From Synechococcus sp. C9 (GTDB taxonomy: Bacteria > Cyanobacteriota > Cyanobacteriia > Gloeomargaritales > Gloeomargaritaceae): a stretch of 64,000 bases of DNA. Shown piece after piece: positions 1 through 9,573 of the stretch. The stretch covers positions 1,220,455 through 1,284,454 of the forward strand of contig NZ_JALAAD010000001.1 of NCBI RefSeq assembly GCF_022984075.1, written 5' to 3'. A program made the position numbers and the translations under genes. The notes beneath the pieces were generated by a model that worked only from the letters and a program-made list of their open reading frames with translations, had not been told where the DNA came from and did not search any database. The stretch's first letter is position 1. Each line of letters starts with the position of its first letter.

Positions 1-2178
1 GCTTTATCCCAAATCACCCTGGTTTACGATGCGTTCAACGATGTGTGGGAATTGGCGCCGAAAAATCCCTATGCCCAGGGGGTGATTGAGGCGTGGGCGA
101 CCGCCACCTGGTTTACCCGCAAGCCAGCGGTGCCGGAGGTGGTGACGGTGCGGGTCTTCAAGGTGCCGGGGGAGATTAACACCGATGATTTATCCCCGGC
201 GGTCCATGCCACCACCCGCCCGGATATTCCTCTCCATGCGTTGAGTATGCTGGAAACCCGGGCACCGGGGGCGATTGCCACGATCCGGGAACTGAAGGCG
301 TTGGGACTGCCGGTGGCGTTTGTGGGGGATGTGGTGGGCACGGGTTCGTCTCGCAAATCGGCGATCAATTCCCTGTTGTGGCACATTGGGGAGGACATTC
401 CGGGGGTGCCGAACAAGCGGCGGGGCGGGGTGATCCTGGGGGGGACGATTGCGCCCATTTTCTTCAATACCGCCGAGGATGCGGGAGCGTTGCCGATTGA
501 GTGTGACGTGACGGGGTTGACCACCGGGCAGGTGATCCGGATTTATCCCTACCGGGGGGAACTGCGGGATGAGCAGGGTCATGTCATTACCACATTTTGC
601 TTAAAGCCGGAGACGTTGTTGGATGAGGTACGGGCGGGGGGACGGATTCCCCTGTTGATCGGGCGGGGGTTGACGGACAAAACCCGCAGTCGTTTGGGCT
701 TGCCGCCGCATCCGGGGTTTGTGCGCCCCAGGCTTCCGGCGGATACGGGCAAGGGCTTTACCCTGGCGCAGAAAATCGTCGGGCGGGCCTGTGGGGTGGC
801 GGGGGTGCGGCCGGGGACCGCCTGTGAGCCGGTGATGACCACTGTGGGTTCCCAGGATACGACGGGGCCGATGACCCGGGATGAGTTGAAGGAATTGGCC
901 TGTTTGGGGTTTAGTGCGGATTTGGTACTGCAGAGTTTTTGTCATACGGCCGCCTATCCCAAGCCGGTGGACATTCAAACCCAGCGGGAATTGCCGGATT
1001 TTTTTGCGACCCGGGGCGGGGTGGCCCTGCGGCCGGGGGATGGGATTATCCATTCCTGGTTGAACCGGATGCTTCTGCCGGATACGGTGGGCACGGGCGG
1101 GGATTCCCACACCCGGTTTCCCTTGGGGATTTCCTTCCCGGCGGGGTCGGGGTTGGTGGCGTTTGCGGCGGCGATTGGCTCCATGCCGTTGAATATGCCG
1201 GAGTCGGTGCGGGTGCGGTTTACGGGCCGGTTGCAACCGGGGGTGACCCTGCGGGATATTGTCAATGCCATTCCCTACGTGGCACTGCAGACGGGATACC
1301 TGACCCTGGGCAAGGCGAATAAGCGCAACATTTTTGCCGGGCGGATTATGGAGATGGAGGGACTGCCGGATTTGCAGGTGGAGCAGGCGTTTGAACTCAC
1401 GGATGCGACGGCGGAACGCTCCTGTGCTGGCTGTACGATTCACCTGGGGGTGGCGACGGTGAGCGAATACCTGCGCTCGAATGTGGCGCTGATCCAGGAT
1501 ATGATCAGCCGGGGGTACGAGGACCGGCGGACATTGCAACGGCGCATGGAGAAAATGCAGGCCTGGTTGGCGAACCCCCAATTGCTGACGGCGGATCCGG
1601 ATGCGGAGTACGTGGCGACCCTGGCGGTGAATTTGGATGAGATTCGGGAACCTTTGGTGGCGGCTCCCAACGACCCGGACAATATCAAAACCCTGAGCGA
1701 ATGTGCGGGCGACCCCATTGATGAGGTATTTATCGGTTCCTGCATGACCAATATCGGCCACTACCGGGCGGCGGCCAAGGTACTGGAGGGAGCGGGGCAG
1801 GTCAAGGTGCGGTTGTGGGTCTGCCCTCCCACCCGGATGGATGAGCAGGTGTTACGGGAAGAGGGGTACTACAGCATTTTTGCGGCGGCGGGGGCCCGGT
1901 TGGAAATGCCCGGCTGTTCCCTGTGCATGGGCAATCAGGCCCGAGTGGCGGACAATACCACGGTGTTTTCCACCTCTACCCGCAATTTCAACAACCGCAT
2001 GGGGAACCATGCCCGGGTCTATTTAGGTTCAGCGGAATTGGCCGCCGTCTGTGCCCTCCTGGGACGCATCCCCACCCTGGCGGAATATCAGGCGATTGTC
2101 ACGGCAAAAATTGACCCCTTGGCGGCGGATATTTACCGCTATCTCAACTTTGACCGCATGGCGGCACACGCTGGTTGA
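1..2178 (+). CDS. acnB: Aconitate hydratase B, 5'-truncated by the window edge
   Basis: This is the C-terminal part, about 725 residues, of a bifunctional aconitate hydratase 2/2-methylisocitrate dehydratase, which isomerises citrate to isocitrate in the TCA cycle. The frame is open from base 1, so the true start lies upstream; family members are about 860 residues. The swivel domain ([15 protein letters not shown]) precedes the catalytic domain, the AcnB-specific order. The [4Fe-4S] ligands are visible as GSCMTNIGH and, near the C terminus, GCSLCMGNQ. It is followed convergently by pstA with only 13 bp between, and I see no clear terminator there. The assignment is firm. Confidence 0.95.
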   Translation, partial: ALSQITLVYDAFNDVWELAPKNPYAQGVIEAWATATWFTRKPAVPEVVTVRVFKVPGEINTDDLSPAVHATTRPDIPLHALSMLETRAPGAIATIRELKALGLPVAFVGDVVGTGSSRKSAINSLLWHIGEDIPGVPNKRRGGVILGGTIAPIFFNTAEDAGALPIECDVTGLTTGQVIRIYPYRGELRDEQGHVITTFCLKPETLLDEVRAGGRIPLLIGRGLTDKTRSRLGLPPHPGFVRPRLPADTGKGFTLAQKIVGRACGVAGVRPGTACEPVMTTVGSQDTTGPMTRDELKELACLGFSADLVLQSFCHTAAYPKPVDIQTQRELPDFFATRGGVALRPGDGIIHSWLNRMLLPDTVGTGGDSHTRFPLGISFPAGSGLVAFAAAIGSMPLNMPESVRVRFTGRLQPGVTLRDIVNAIPYVALQTGYLTLGKANKRNIFAGRIMEMEGLPDLQVEQAFELTDATAERSCAGCTIHLGVATVSEYLRSNVALIQDMISRGYEDRRTLQRRMEKMQAWLANPQLLTADPDAEYVATLAVNLDEIREPLVAAPNDPDNIKTLSECAGDPIDEVFIGSCMTNIGHYRAAAKVLEGAGQVKVRLWVCPPTRMDEQVLREEGYYSIFAAAGARLEMPGCSLCMGNQARVADNTTVFSTSTRNFNNRMGNHARVYLGSAELAAVCALLGRIPTLAEYQAIVTAKIDPLAADIYRYLNFDRMAAHAG

Positions 2179-2191
2179 CCCATCCACCCAA

Positions 2192-3172
2192 CTACTTCCG
2201 TTGCTGGAACAGGGCCCGGAGCAAAATGGCGACGGAATTCATGGCCACCAACAGCAACAACAACACAATAATTCCTGCCGCCGATACGGCGTGAAATTCC
2301 GCCTGGGGACGTGATGCCCAGTTAAAAATCTGAATGGGCAGAGCCGTGAACGGAGTTTGTAAGGCTTGAATAAAAGAACCAAGACCCGCCGACACCTTCT
2401 CCACAATCACCACCCCTTCCTCATTCACCGCCGTTGTCACCGGCCAAGGGGGTAAAAAGGCAATAAACGTCAACGCCCCCAGGGTAATCAAGGGTGCCGT
2501 CTCCCCAATCGCCCGGGAGAGAGCCAAAATCGTCCCCGTCAAAATCCCCGCAAACGCCATCGGCAAAACGTGATACCAAATCGCTTGCCACCTCGTACAG
2601 CCCACCGCATAGGCCGCCTCCCGAATGTCCCGCGGCACCGCCCGGATTGCCTCCCGGGAAGAAACAATCACCACCGGCAGTACCAGGGTCGCCAAGGTCA
2701 AGGCTCCCGCCAACAAGGTGCGTCCCTTCGTCAAAGGCTCCAAAATCCGCACATACAGCTCTAACCCCAGCAACCCATAAATGATCGAAGGCACACCGGC
2801 CAGGTTAGAAATATTAATTTCCAAGATGCGGTTGCGCCAAAGGTCCCGATCCGCATACTCTTCCATGTAAATCGCCGCCCCGATCCCCAAAGGAAAGGCA
2901 AAAAACGGGATCAAAAACATCAGCCAAATCGAACCCACCAACGCCGATAAAATCCCCGCATCGGTAGGATTACGGGAGGGGAATGTGGTCACAAACCGCC
3001 AATTGAAATAAGGTAAACCCTTGGTAAATACGTCGTAAAGGAGCAAACCCAGGAAAAAGAGACCGAAAATGGTAGCAAAAAAGGCCACGCCCATAAAAAT
3101 ATTGGTGGCCAGTTTGCGCCGGTCATAGTTAGAACGGAAATTTACCTCACTCGGGACAATGTCAACCGTCAT
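2192..3172 (-). CDS. pstA: Phosphate ABC transporter permease PstA
   Basis: A 326-residue inner-membrane permease of the high-affinity phosphate transporter, pairing with PstC to form the channel. It has about six hydrophobic segments and the binding-protein-dependent transport loop ([20 protein letters not shown]) that contacts the PstB ATPase. The start is supported by a GGAGGG ribosome site a few bases upstream. It follows pstC by 13 bp, so the two are cotranscribed. No pstB is found in this window, because the next gene is convergent acnB; the ATPase must be encoded elsewhere. Confidence 0.95.
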   Translation of the reverse strand: MTVDIVPSEVNFRSNYDRRKLATNIFMGVAFFATIFGLFFLGLLLYDVFTKGLPYFNWRFVTTFPSRNPTDAGILSALVGSIWLMFLIPFFAFPLGIGAAIYMEEYADRDLWRNRILEINISNLAGVPSIIYGLLGLELYVRILEPLTKGRTLLAGALTLATLVLPVVIVSSREAIRAVPRDIREAAYAVGCTRWQAIWYHVLPMAFAGILTGTILALSRAIGETAPLITLGALTFIAFLPPWPVTTAVNEEGVVIVEKVSAGLGSFIQALQTPFTALPIQIFNWASRPQAEFHAVSAAGIIVLLLLLVAMNSVAILLRALFQQRK

Positions 3173-3185
3173 AAACCCTCCACCC

Positions 3186-4139
3186 CTAATACATCAACCG
3201 ATAGCGGCGCACAAACCAATCCGCCAAAATGTTCAAAATCAACGTCATTAAGAACAACACAAACCCAGCAAAGAAAATGGTATAGAATGCCAAAGAATTC
3301 GTCGGTGTGTCCCCTAGACTGACCTGCACAATAAACGCTGTGATGGTCATAACCGAGTCCAGAGGATTGAAATTCAAAATGGGACTTTGCCCCGCCGCCA
3401 AAGACACAATCATTGTTTCTCCCACCCCCCGGGACACCGCCAGAATAAATGCCGACACAATCCCGGAAAGTGCCGAGGGAATAACCACGCTTACGGTCGT
3501 TTCAAACTTGGTTGCCCCCAGCGCATAGGAACCTTCCCGCAATAAATTCGGCACCGCATAAATGGCATCTTCACTCAGGGAAGCCACCAGGGGAATAATC
3601 ATGATCCCCATCACAAAACCGGCACTCAAGGCATTCAGACCGGCAATCACCGAATCCCCCCCTGGAATAATCCGTTGCAAAATCGGTGTAATCACCAAAA
3701 GGGCAAAAAATCCATAGACCACCGTCGGCACACCCGCCAGAATTTCCAAAATGGGCTTTAGGACGGCACGCAACTTCGGCGGGGCATACTCACTCAGGAA
3801 AATGGCACTCATTAACCCGACAGGTAAAGCCACAATCATGGCAATCACTGTGGTCATTAATGTGCCCATGATGACCACAATCACCCCAAACTTAGGCGGC
3901 TCAAACAAGGGCGTCCATTCAGTTGCAGTGAAAATCTGCGTCCAGGATACCCCCTGCTTGGCTAATTTATCGAAAAAGAAAAAACTTTCGGCAACCAGAA
4001 TCAGAGTGATCCCCACCGTGATGATGATCGAAAAATAAGCGAATGCCCATGTCAGGTTTCGCATGATCAGGTTCATCCACTTACTGCGAAATCGCTGGGC
4101 TTCATAAGCGGCAAAGTTGGAATCGTGACTGGCTGTCAT
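3186..4139 (-). CDS. pstC: Phosphate ABC transporter permease PstC
   Basis: A 317-residue permease partner of PstA. It has several membrane segments and the permease loop near [15 protein letters not shown] chose ATG at 4139 (MTASHDSN) over an upstream TTG because a GAGGAG ribosome site sits about 10 bases before it. Upstream lies the displaced 3' tail of pstS and then an IS element, so the normal pstS-pstC transcript is interrupted. Expression may now depend on read-through from the transposase gene, which points the same way. Confidence 0.95.
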   Translation of the reverse strand: MTASHDSNFAAYEAQRFRSKWMNLIMRNLTWAFAYFSIIITVGITLILVAESFFFFDKLAKQGVSWTQIFTATEWTPLFEPPKFGVIVVIMGTLMTTVIAMIVALPVGLMSAIFLSEYAPPKLRAVLKPILEILAGVPTVVYGFFALLVITPILQRIIPGGDSVIAGLNALSAGFVMGIMIIPLVASLSEDAIYAVPNLLREGSYALGATKFETTVSVVIPSALSGIVSAFILAVSRGVGETMIVSLAAGQSPILNFNPLDSVMTITAFIVQVSLGDTPTNSLAFYTIFFAGFVLFLMTLILNILADWFVRRYRLMY

Positions 4140-4208
4140 GGGTAGCAAACTCCTCAAGTAAGTACAAAATTGGGGGGAAAGTAAACCCCCTCCCCCCGCA
4201 TCATAACC

Positions 4209-4253
4209 CTAGTTGACCCGCTCCAACTTCATCAATTCGTCAATGGTCATACC
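4209..4253 (-). pseudogene. pstS: Displaced 3' end of pstS
   Basis: Reading the minus strand from the left target duplication gives GMTIDELMKLERVN followed by TAG. This joins in frame to the ...QNKVGMT end of PstS on the other side of the IS element. Removing the IS and one 9-bp duplicate restores a continuous pstS ending in these residues. This is the original C-terminal coding end, now separated by about 1.1 kb. Confidence 0.85.
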
Positions 4254-5340
4254 CAGTAGTGTTGAATGTCCGTAATAAAACTTAACATAAGGGGTCAGGG
4301 TTATCCTACGAGCGGCTCTACCCCTACGAGTTCCATGAAGCTACAGTGTCGGCCTATTTCTATTTGTAAATATCGCAACTTGTCAATCAATTCATAGGTC
4401 TTATTGTGACCTATCTCCAGCAATCTTAAAATTAGATAACCAATCAATACGGCATAAATCTGTAGCCGCACACCATTCTCATTCTTGGTAATGATTCTAT
4501 CCAATTTCAAGTGCATCTTTAGTGCCTTCCAAAGCAACTCAATTCGCCAGCGCAAACGATAGGCTGAACAAATCTCTTCATCCGTCATCGAAGTCACGTT
4601 AGTCGCTAGCCTATATTCTGTGTTTTCCTCTTCATTAAAAAATTGAATTACCCGAATATCCGGATTGTCAGGTTGCAACTTCATATTATTTCTAATCCGC
4701 ACAATAAACAATGTATTTCGTTTACACATTTCGTCCATTAATTTCCAGGAAGCAAAACCCCTATCCATGATACCAACGGCATTCTCAGGTATCGTCCCAA
4801 TCACAAGATGCCCAATTTTATGGTCATTAGTCTTTCCAAATATAATTGATTCGTCACCGATATTGCCCTCATTTATATCCAGGCCAAGCGTCAATTTTAC
4901 CTGCTTGTAGTGCCAGAATAATTTGCTGGTCAGGGTGATAATGGTAGAATCTAATGGGAATAAGTGCTTAAATTCACCTTGATGATGTTTAAGCCGTTTT
5001 TGCAGTTCTCTTAGGATCACTTGAAACGGCTCGGTGCTACGATGTTTACACGCCTTAGAAAACGTTGATATGTCAACTTTAAAATTGAGATGATTCAAGA
5101 GGAAGAATAAGCCCCGCATGGTGGCGACTCTTGCATCTAAAATGAAGTGCATCCATATGAGTACAAACAAGCGAGTATCCAAGACTGGATAGTCGTTTTT
5201 GGGAAGAAGGTTCAGCAAGGGCTTGATAAGTCCCTGAATTTGTCGTCTCATAAAAATACTGTTACTCGTGGTTTCTACCAATCTAAAATACCATTTTTAG
5301 TCTCCCTTTTCCACCCTTTCGTTAACATTCAACACTACTG
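4254..5340 (-). mobile_element. IS4-family insertion sequence, copy 1, inserted in pstS
   Basis: A 1087-bp element with perfect terminal inverted repeats beginning CAGTAGTGTTGAATGT and ending in the complement, flanked by a 9-bp target duplication GGTCATACC at 4245-4253 and 5341-5349. It carries one transposase gene. A second copy, apparently identical at the DNA level, lies at 38733-39819. Perfect target duplications and identical copies point to recent transposition. The IS4 assignment comes from transposase motifs and the 9-bp duplication. Confidence 0.95.
4301..5281 (-). CDS. IS4-family DDE transposase (copy 1)
   Basis: A 326-residue cut-and-paste transposase. Visible DDE elements are LDSTIITLT (first Asp), GIMDRGFAS (second Asp) and the YREK-like region YRLRWRIELLWKALK containing the catalytic Glu, typical of the IS4 family. 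The gene fills most of the element and has no frameshift, so it is probably active. The encoded protein is identical to that at 38780-39760. Its AT-rich composition contrasts with the surrounding pst genes. Confidence 0.95.
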   Translation of the reverse strand: MVETTSNSIFMRRQIQGLIKPLLNLLPKNDYPVLDTRLFVLIWMHFILDARVATMRGLFFLLNHLNFKVDISTFSKACKHRSTEPFQVILRELQKRLKHHQGEFKHLFPLDSTIITLTSKLFWHYKQVKLTLGLDINEGNIGDESIIFGKTNDHKIGHLVIGTIPENAVGIMDRGFASWKLMDEMCKRNTLFIVRIRNNMKLQPDNPDIRVIQFFNEEENTEYRLATNVTSMTDEEICSAYRLRWRIELLWKALKMHLKLDRIITKNENGVRLQIYAVLIGYLILRLLEIGHNKTYELIDKLRYLQIEIGRHCSFMELVGVEPLVG

Positions 5341-6318
5341 GGTCATACCCACTTTGTTCTGTCCACCAAACACGGTTCCGGTTTTCCCACGACGGATGTT
5401 CTCCAGGTTAGCCGCATAGGCCTTACTGGGTAAGGGAACGTAACCCGTGGGCGGTACCAATTTGCTGGCCTGACGCTGGTAAAATTCCACAAATTCTCGC
5501 ACTTCAGGGCGCTTGAGAGCTTCAGAGTTCACATAGATGAAAATGGGACGAGATAAGGGGTTGTAGGAGCCATCTTCCACCGATTTGCGGGAAGGAGCCA
5601 CCGCTCTTCCTTGGGCATTGACGATGGGTACCGCCTTCAACCGCTTTTTGTTTTCTTCGTAGTAGGCAAACCCAAAGAAGCCCAGGGCATTCTGATCGGT
5701 AGCGACCCCTTGCACCAGCACGTTGTCATCTTCACTGGCGGTAAAGTCCCCCCGGCTGGACTTGGATTTACCCACAATTGCCTCGGTGAAGTAGTCAAAC
5801 GTCCCGGAATCCGTACCGGCTCCAAACAACTTCAGGGGACGGTTCGGCCAGGCAGGATTTACCTGATTCCAAGTTCTAATTTTCCCCTGTGCCGCCGGTT
5901 CCCACATGGTCTTCAATTCAGCCACAGTCATCTGTTTAACCCAGTCGTTCCGGGGGTTGACCACCACGCTCAAGGCATCAAAGGCCACGGGGAGTTCCAC
6001 GTAGGAAATATTTTTGCTCCGGCAGATTTCCATCTCTTTCATCAGGATGGGACGGGAAGCATTGGAAATGTCGGTTTCCCCATTACAGAACTTTTTGAAG
6101 CCACCGCCGGTACCGGAAACCCCCACGGTTACCTGCACCTGGCCTTTTTTGGCCTTTTGGAATTCTTCCGCCACCGCTTCCGTAACCGGGAACACGGTAC
6201 TGGAGCCATCCACCTTCACTACCGGCCGATTTTGGGCGATCACCTGACCCGCACCAGCCAAACCAGCCGTCAGGGCGGCAACGGCAGTAAGGGCAAAAAA
6301 CTTGTGAGTCGTACGCAT
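5335..6318 (-). CDS. pstS: Phosphate-binding protein PstS, C terminus altered by IS insertion
   Basis: A 327-residue periplasmic phosphate-binding protein that feeds PstCA. It has a signal peptide ([19 protein letters not shown]...AQN) and the phosphate-binding motifs [18 protein letters not shown] and [17 protein letters not shown] ribosome site precedes the ATG. The last codons run into the IS end, whose CAGTAG supplies Gln-stop, so the native last eleven residues (IDELMKLERVN) are replaced by one Gln. The core fold should be intact, so the protein may still work. The larger effect may be polarity on pstC and pstA. Confidence 0.93.
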   Translation of the reverse strand: MRTTHKFFALTAVAALTAGLAGAGQVIAQNRPVVKVDGSSTVFPVTEAVAEEFQKAKKGQVQVTVGVSGTGGGFKKFCNGETDISNASRPILMKEMEICRSKNISYVELPVAFDALSVVVNPRNDWVKQMTVAELKTMWEPAAQGKIRTWNQVNPAWPNRPLKLFGAGTDSGTFDYFTEAIVGKSKSSRGDFTASEDDNVLVQGVATDQNALGFFGFAYYEENKKRLKAVPIVNAQGRAVAPSRKSVEDGSYNPLSRPIFIYVNSEALKRPEVREFVEFYQRQASKLVPPTGYVPLPSKAYAANLENIRRGKTGTVFGGQNKVGMTQ

Positions 6319-6429
6319 GATTTCAATCCTCCCCTAACTTTAGGAGCAATACATCACTGGGCATTTATCCCCCCTCTATTGTTCCAAAAAAATACGCCTT
6401 GTCAAGGGAAAATGCCTATTTTGTGGATT

Positions 6430-6459
6430 TTTAATCCATTCTTAACCGTATCTTAATGG
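6430..6459 (+). promoter_or_regulatory. Three Pho-box-like repeats upstream of pstS
   Basis: Three 8-bp units TTTAATCC, CTTAACCG and CTTAATGG occur at exact 11-bp spacing (3-bp gaps). They resemble the cyanobacterial SphR/PhoB box PyTTAAPyPy(T/A), with mismatches mainly at the last positions. They lie 112 bp upstream of the pstS start, in opposite orientation to the gene, and just overlap the 3' end of the next gene upstream. Phosphate-starvation control is inferred from the position and spacing. Confidence 0.55.
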
Positions 6460-6722
6460 GAATCCCATCTACCATTTGGGGTATCTAGGGCTGGGGGTTC
6501 GCTGTGATGGATTGACCAACGGTATTCGATGTTAAAACCGGCACGGCGGCATTCGGCTTCCAGATATTCCTGTTGCAGGGTGGCTTTGCGGAGGGTGGCG
6601 AGCAGGTCTTGCAATTGTTGGCGTTGGCTGGGGTAATGGTCGAGGGCACTTTGGGTATGCCGTTCCAGAAGTTGCATGAGGAGTTCGTAATGAATTGGAG
6701 CTGGTAAAACAACAGATTTCAT
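6453..6722 (-). CDS. Small cyanobacterial protein, DUF5340-like
   Basis: About 89 residues from ATG 6722 (MKSVVLPAPIHYELLMQLLE). An AAGGA ribosome site just upstream favours this start over an ATG at 6749. The pattern of an N-terminal HYELL...LLER segment, a helical TLRKATLQQEYLEAECRRAG region and a C-terminal YRWS motif resembles the small cyanobacterial DUF5340 family; I recall this rather than having searched. There are no membrane segments or known catalytic motif. The function is unknown. Its tail overlaps the Pho-box-like repeats of pstS. Confidence 0.6.
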   Translation of the reverse strand: MKSVVLPAPIHYELLMQLLERHTQSALDHYPSQRQQLQDLLATLRKATLQQEYLEAECRRAGFNIEYRWSIHHSEPPALDTPNGRWDSH

Positions 6723-6819
6723 GGTGTCCTTGGGAAACCGCATTTTCAATTTTAACCGCTTTTTAGACCAAATGATTTCCGACTCCCCGGCCTGGAGGCT
6801 GATAAGTTTCTTTAATTAG

Positions 6820-6950
6820 GGCACTTCTAAAAATAGGTCGCAGGGGCACTGCCCCCATCTATAGTTCTTGATAATATAGCAATCCTCGATGAAAATGGCA
6901 TAGGGGTCGCAGGGGCGTAGCCCCCGTCTTGGTTCTTGATAATATAAACG
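6820..6950. repeat. Two adjacent R1-type dispersed repeats
   Basis: Two tandem copies of a short repeat whose core is GGTCGCAGGGGC, a short linker, then GCCCCC, followed by a GTTCTTGATAATATA tail. The first starts with GGGCACTTCTAAAAAT, which is the reverse complement of the right end of the copy at 20471-20563. The GC-rich core is an imperfect palindrome. The family recurs many times across the window and never carries a gene. Confidence 0.75.
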
Positions 6951-7092
6951 TTTTAGCGAAATAATCTTCCAGTGGTGGTAATAATATAAAGGTATCCACT
7001 AGATAATTAATTAAAGATTCCCGCTCAGGTTCTTGGTCGGAAGTTATCAAAACGGGACTGTTAGTTTCCTGGCGGGCACCTGCGTCGCAATC

Positions 7093-7449
7093 TCAACCCG
7101 GTTGCTTCTGAGGGCTATCCTTTAACTTCTTGAGTTTTCGACATAAGGTGGGGGTACTGGTGACCATCCCGGTTCTCTCTGAAAAAAGCTTTTTATACTC
7201 AACCAAGGTGGCATTGGGGTACTCTTTGACTAGGTTCTGCAAAGCTTCATAATGTTGTGTTTGCCAACGGGAAATACGACCTCGCCGGGGTTTGGGGGCA
7301 ATCGAACCCTCCCGCTTCATCTGATAGACTAATTTTTGTACAAAAGAAGTACTCACATGAAACCGTTCTGCGAGTTGCTCAAATGTCAATTTTGATTCGT
7401 TGTACACAGCCAATATCTTTTGGCGCAACTCCATTGAGTATGCTCGCAT
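7093..7449 (-). pseudogene. IS630-type transposase N-terminal remnant
   Basis: 118 residues beginning MRAYSMELRQKILAVYNE with a helix-turn-helix (LAERFHVSTSFVQKLVYQMKREG) and a second HTH-like stretch, as in the first half of cyanobacterial IS630-family transposases. The DDE catalytic half is absent; downstream sequence is repeat-derived with short unrelated open frames. It is therefore a broken element. The protein is lysine- and arginine-rich with a basic PKPRRGRISRW linker, as usual for this family. Confidence 0.75.
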
Positions 7450-7560
7450 TTGCCCTGCTAATCGCTACTCTGTCATTATAACCTACTTATATGAAATAAG
7501 CGATCAAAAATGGTGCCTAACCCCTAAAGAATCTGCGGATTTCCTTGCCCTATCCCAACT

Positions 7561-7663
7561 ATACAGCAGTCCTAAATGAGAATGGCATAGGGGTCGCAGG
7601 GGCACCGCCCCCGTCCTTGGTTCTGGGAAATCTCTGTTCACTAATCAAGTAGGATTGCTATAG
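7561..7663. repeat. R1 dispersed repeat (MITE-like)
   Basis: A 103-bp unit with left end CAGTCCTAAATGAGAATGG, core GGTCGCAGGGGCACCGCCCCC and right end AAGTAGGATTGCTATAG, giving an imperfect terminal inverted repeat. The interior is nearly identical to the copy at 7728-7829, only 65 bp away. Confidence 0.8.
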
Positions 7664-7727
7664 TCATCTGATTAGGGATTGAAACAATAATTGCATGGGA
7701 AGGGCGCTGGAAGCTATTTTTTGTAAG

Positions 7728-7829
7728 TATAGAAATCCTAAATAAGAATGGCATAGGGGTCGCAGGGGCACCGCCCCCGTCCTTGGTTTTAAAGAATTTT
7801 TATTCGTTAATTGAATAGGATTTCTATAG
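7728..7829. repeat. R1 dispersed repeat with perfect 13-bp terminal inverted repeats
   Basis: The ends are TATAGAAATCCTA (7728-7740) and TAGGATTTCTATA (7816-7828), a perfect inverted repeat, enclosing the GC-rich palindromic core. TA-bounded ends and lack of coding capacity are what is expected of a miniature inverted-repeat element mobilised by an IS630/Tc1-type transposase; that link is inferred. Confidence 0.85.
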
Positions 7830-7953
7830 ATGGGATTAGGAATCTTAGCTCATTAACATCAAGTTATATGGTTACACCACGCAGGCGATGGGATTGGAGA
7901 TGATTCAAGGCTAAAAATTTTACTCACAATTCCGGTGAGATTGCTGTAGAAAA

Positions 7954-8931
7954 CTAAGTTTTGGGTGTGTGGTGACCTAACACAGATTTTATCTTATTTA
8001 ATTTGATCTGAGCTTCTACTTTTTCGGGGTACATATTCTGAACAAAATTGATTAGATCGTCAATGGTACAAGGTTTATCAAAGCCACCATTCCAGCAGTG
8101 AAATTCCTTGTGAACTGGCTCGGTGAGGGTAATCAGGTTATCCATACTCTCTGCTAAATCAGGGAAATGCTCTTTGGAATAAATATGATGCACGGTCATG
8201 TTAATCGGATTGTGTGGAGCCGGTTTCTGCCCCGTAATTTGACATGTGTCTTTATCCCGTCTCCTAGCTCTTTCCATTGCTTTTCTAATAGCGTTATCTC
8301 GCAGTTCAATTTTATGAGCAAGCGCAAGTAGAGTTTTCGGCGCAACAATTTCTGCCGCTTTACACCATTCCCTGCGATCCTTTGCTTTTAATTCTTGCCC
8401 TAAGGCACGTGCAATCCTTTCAAATCCTGAAAGTGAATAATACCATTCGCCTTCAAAATCATCAAAATCTTCACCCAGTGTCAGTGGACGAATAGTTCTC
8501 TGAAGGTCTTCAAATGCCTTATTAAAGCGGGCAGGGCTGGTACACAAAATGGCAATTGTTTCTTTCCTAGAAACAAACCACCGATTATTCCGGCGGGTCA
8601 AACTGCTAGAATTGTCAATTACCTTTTGACTAATAAAGCTATTGCGTAATCTTTCTTTGTGGCGAGTAATAAACTCTTTAATTCGTGCCCAAATAGAAGA
8701 CTGGGTATGGGCATCCAGGTACTTTGCTATGGCATACGCACCTATTTCTGAAAACAGCCGTGTTTTGGCACTTTTGGACAACCAAACAAAATGATCCCCT
8801 TCTTTCAAGTCCCACTCATCATCGGGGTCAGCGTCAAAAATATCAATGATCTCATACAGCCTTTCTAGGGTTATTTCCAAGGCTTTTGCCAAGTCATCGG
8901 CTTTGATTGTGAATTTGGATTTAGCAGGCAT
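7954..8931 (-). CDS. HNH endonuclease-domain protein
   Basis: A 325-residue cytosolic protein. The C-terminal third holds an HNH nuclease fold: CQITGQKPAP, then MTVHHIYSKEHFPDLAESMDNLITL and HKEFH, giving the HH, N and H metal-binding/catalytic residues. The N-terminal two thirds is helical and not recognised; it contains a DADPDDEWDLKEGDHFVW segment that could be a recognition or MerR-like module. It starts 4 bp after the J-domain gene, so the two are almost certainly coexpressed. Its AT-rich composition and flanking repeats suggest transfer. It could be a restriction-type or homing nuclease; the target is unknown. Confidence 0.8.
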   Translation of the reverse strand: MPAKSKFTIKADDLAKALEITLERLYEIIDIFDADPDDEWDLKEGDHFVWLSKSAKTRLFSEIGAYAIAKYLDAHTQSSIWARIKEFITRHKERLRNSFISQKVIDNSSSLTRRNNRWFVSRKETIAILCTSPARFNKAFEDLQRTIRPLTLGEDFDDFEGEWYYSLSGFERIARALGQELKAKDRREWCKAAEIVAPKTLLALAHKIELRDNAIRKAMERARRRDKDTCQITGQKPAPHNPINMTVHHIYSKEHFPDLAESMDNLITLTEPVHKEFHCWNGGFDKPCTIDDLINFVQNMYPEKVEAQIKLNKIKSVLGHHTPKT

Positions 8932-8935
8932 ATCG

Positions 8936-9472
8936 TTATGGCTCAGCGCAGATACTCTTGTACATGATGGTCAAACGCTCAGAGATACGGGGATCGCCAC
9001 CCATATCTGGATGATACTTTTTCTGAAGCTCTCGATATGCCCTTTTGATGTCATCTTTGGTTGCTACTTTGGGGTCAAGACCGAACACTCGCCAAGGATG
9101 AAAATACTTGAATATATTGATTCCGTTGATACAGTCTGGTCCTTTTTCTCCATCCTCTCCTGGTAAAATACCAATAAATTTACGATACATCCTTTCCCAA
9201 GATTCCTTTTGGGATAAATTCAAATCCATCCCGTCAGTCGCCATCTTAAAAGAACCAGAACGCTTTAATTCTGTAGTGTCGTTAACTTCAAAATACTGAT
9301 AAATCGCCTCTTTCAATTGGGTTAATGTTAACGGCTTAGGTTTCGGGTCTTTCTTTTTATGATTTTCAATGACGAACAAGGCAAACTGCTCAAGGTCAGC
9401 AACATCTAAAGATCGACCTGCTAGGTCATTGATTTTTTGTGTGATTAAAGTGTTAAGTTTCGTAACAGCCAT
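8936..9472 (-). CDS. J-domain (DnaJ-like) protein paired with the HNH nuclease
   Basis: A 178-residue protein with a C-terminal J domain: WRVFGLDPKVATKDDIKRAY, then LQKKYHPDMGGD containing the HPD motif that stimulates DnaK-type ATPases. The N-terminal 110 residues carry a Lys/Pro-rich KKKDPKPKPLTLTQL segment and no known domain. There is no Gly/Phe or zinc region, so this is a class C J protein. It is the first gene of a two-gene operon with the HNH protein. A role as chaperone targeting factor or regulator for the nuclease is inference. Confidence 0.82.
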   Translation of the reverse strand: MAVTKLNTLITQKINDLAGRSLDVADLEQFALFVIENHKKKDPKPKPLTLTQLKEAIYQYFEVNDTTELKRSGSFKMATDGMDLNLSQKESWERMYRKFIGILPGEDGEKGPDCINGINIFKYFHPWRVFGLDPKVATKDDIKRAYRELQKKYHPDMGGDPRISERLTIMYKSICAEP

Positions 9473-9573
9473 ACTACTTTAGTACCCACAAATCCTTAAT
9501 TAATATCCGCCATAGTAGCACGTCTCAAACATCCACCCATGCGACTTTTTTGTATCTTAGAAAGCAATTATCA

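Larger units (their letters stand above)
7450..7953. other. Intergenic repeat region between the IS630 remnant and the HNH gene
   Basis: About 500 bp with no credible gene. It contains two complete R1 repeats (7561-7663 and 7728-7829) and one small dispersed repeat, ATGGTTACACCACGCAGGCG, near 7868. No promoter or RNA gene was recognised. Confidence 0.7.

Noticed and set aside
601-1761. 386-residue open frame antisense to acnB
   Set aside because: Pro/Arg/His-rich shadow of a GC-rich real gene; no domain and no ribosome site.
6859-7050. 63-residue frame after the IS630 remnant
   Set aside because: It is built largely from R1 repeat sequence (SRTKTGATPLRPLC is translated repeat core), so it is not a gene.
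7300-7325. tRNA T-arm-like string AATCGAACCCTCCCGC
   Set aside because: It lies inside the IS630 remnant coding sequence and no acceptor stem or anticodon arm surrounds it.
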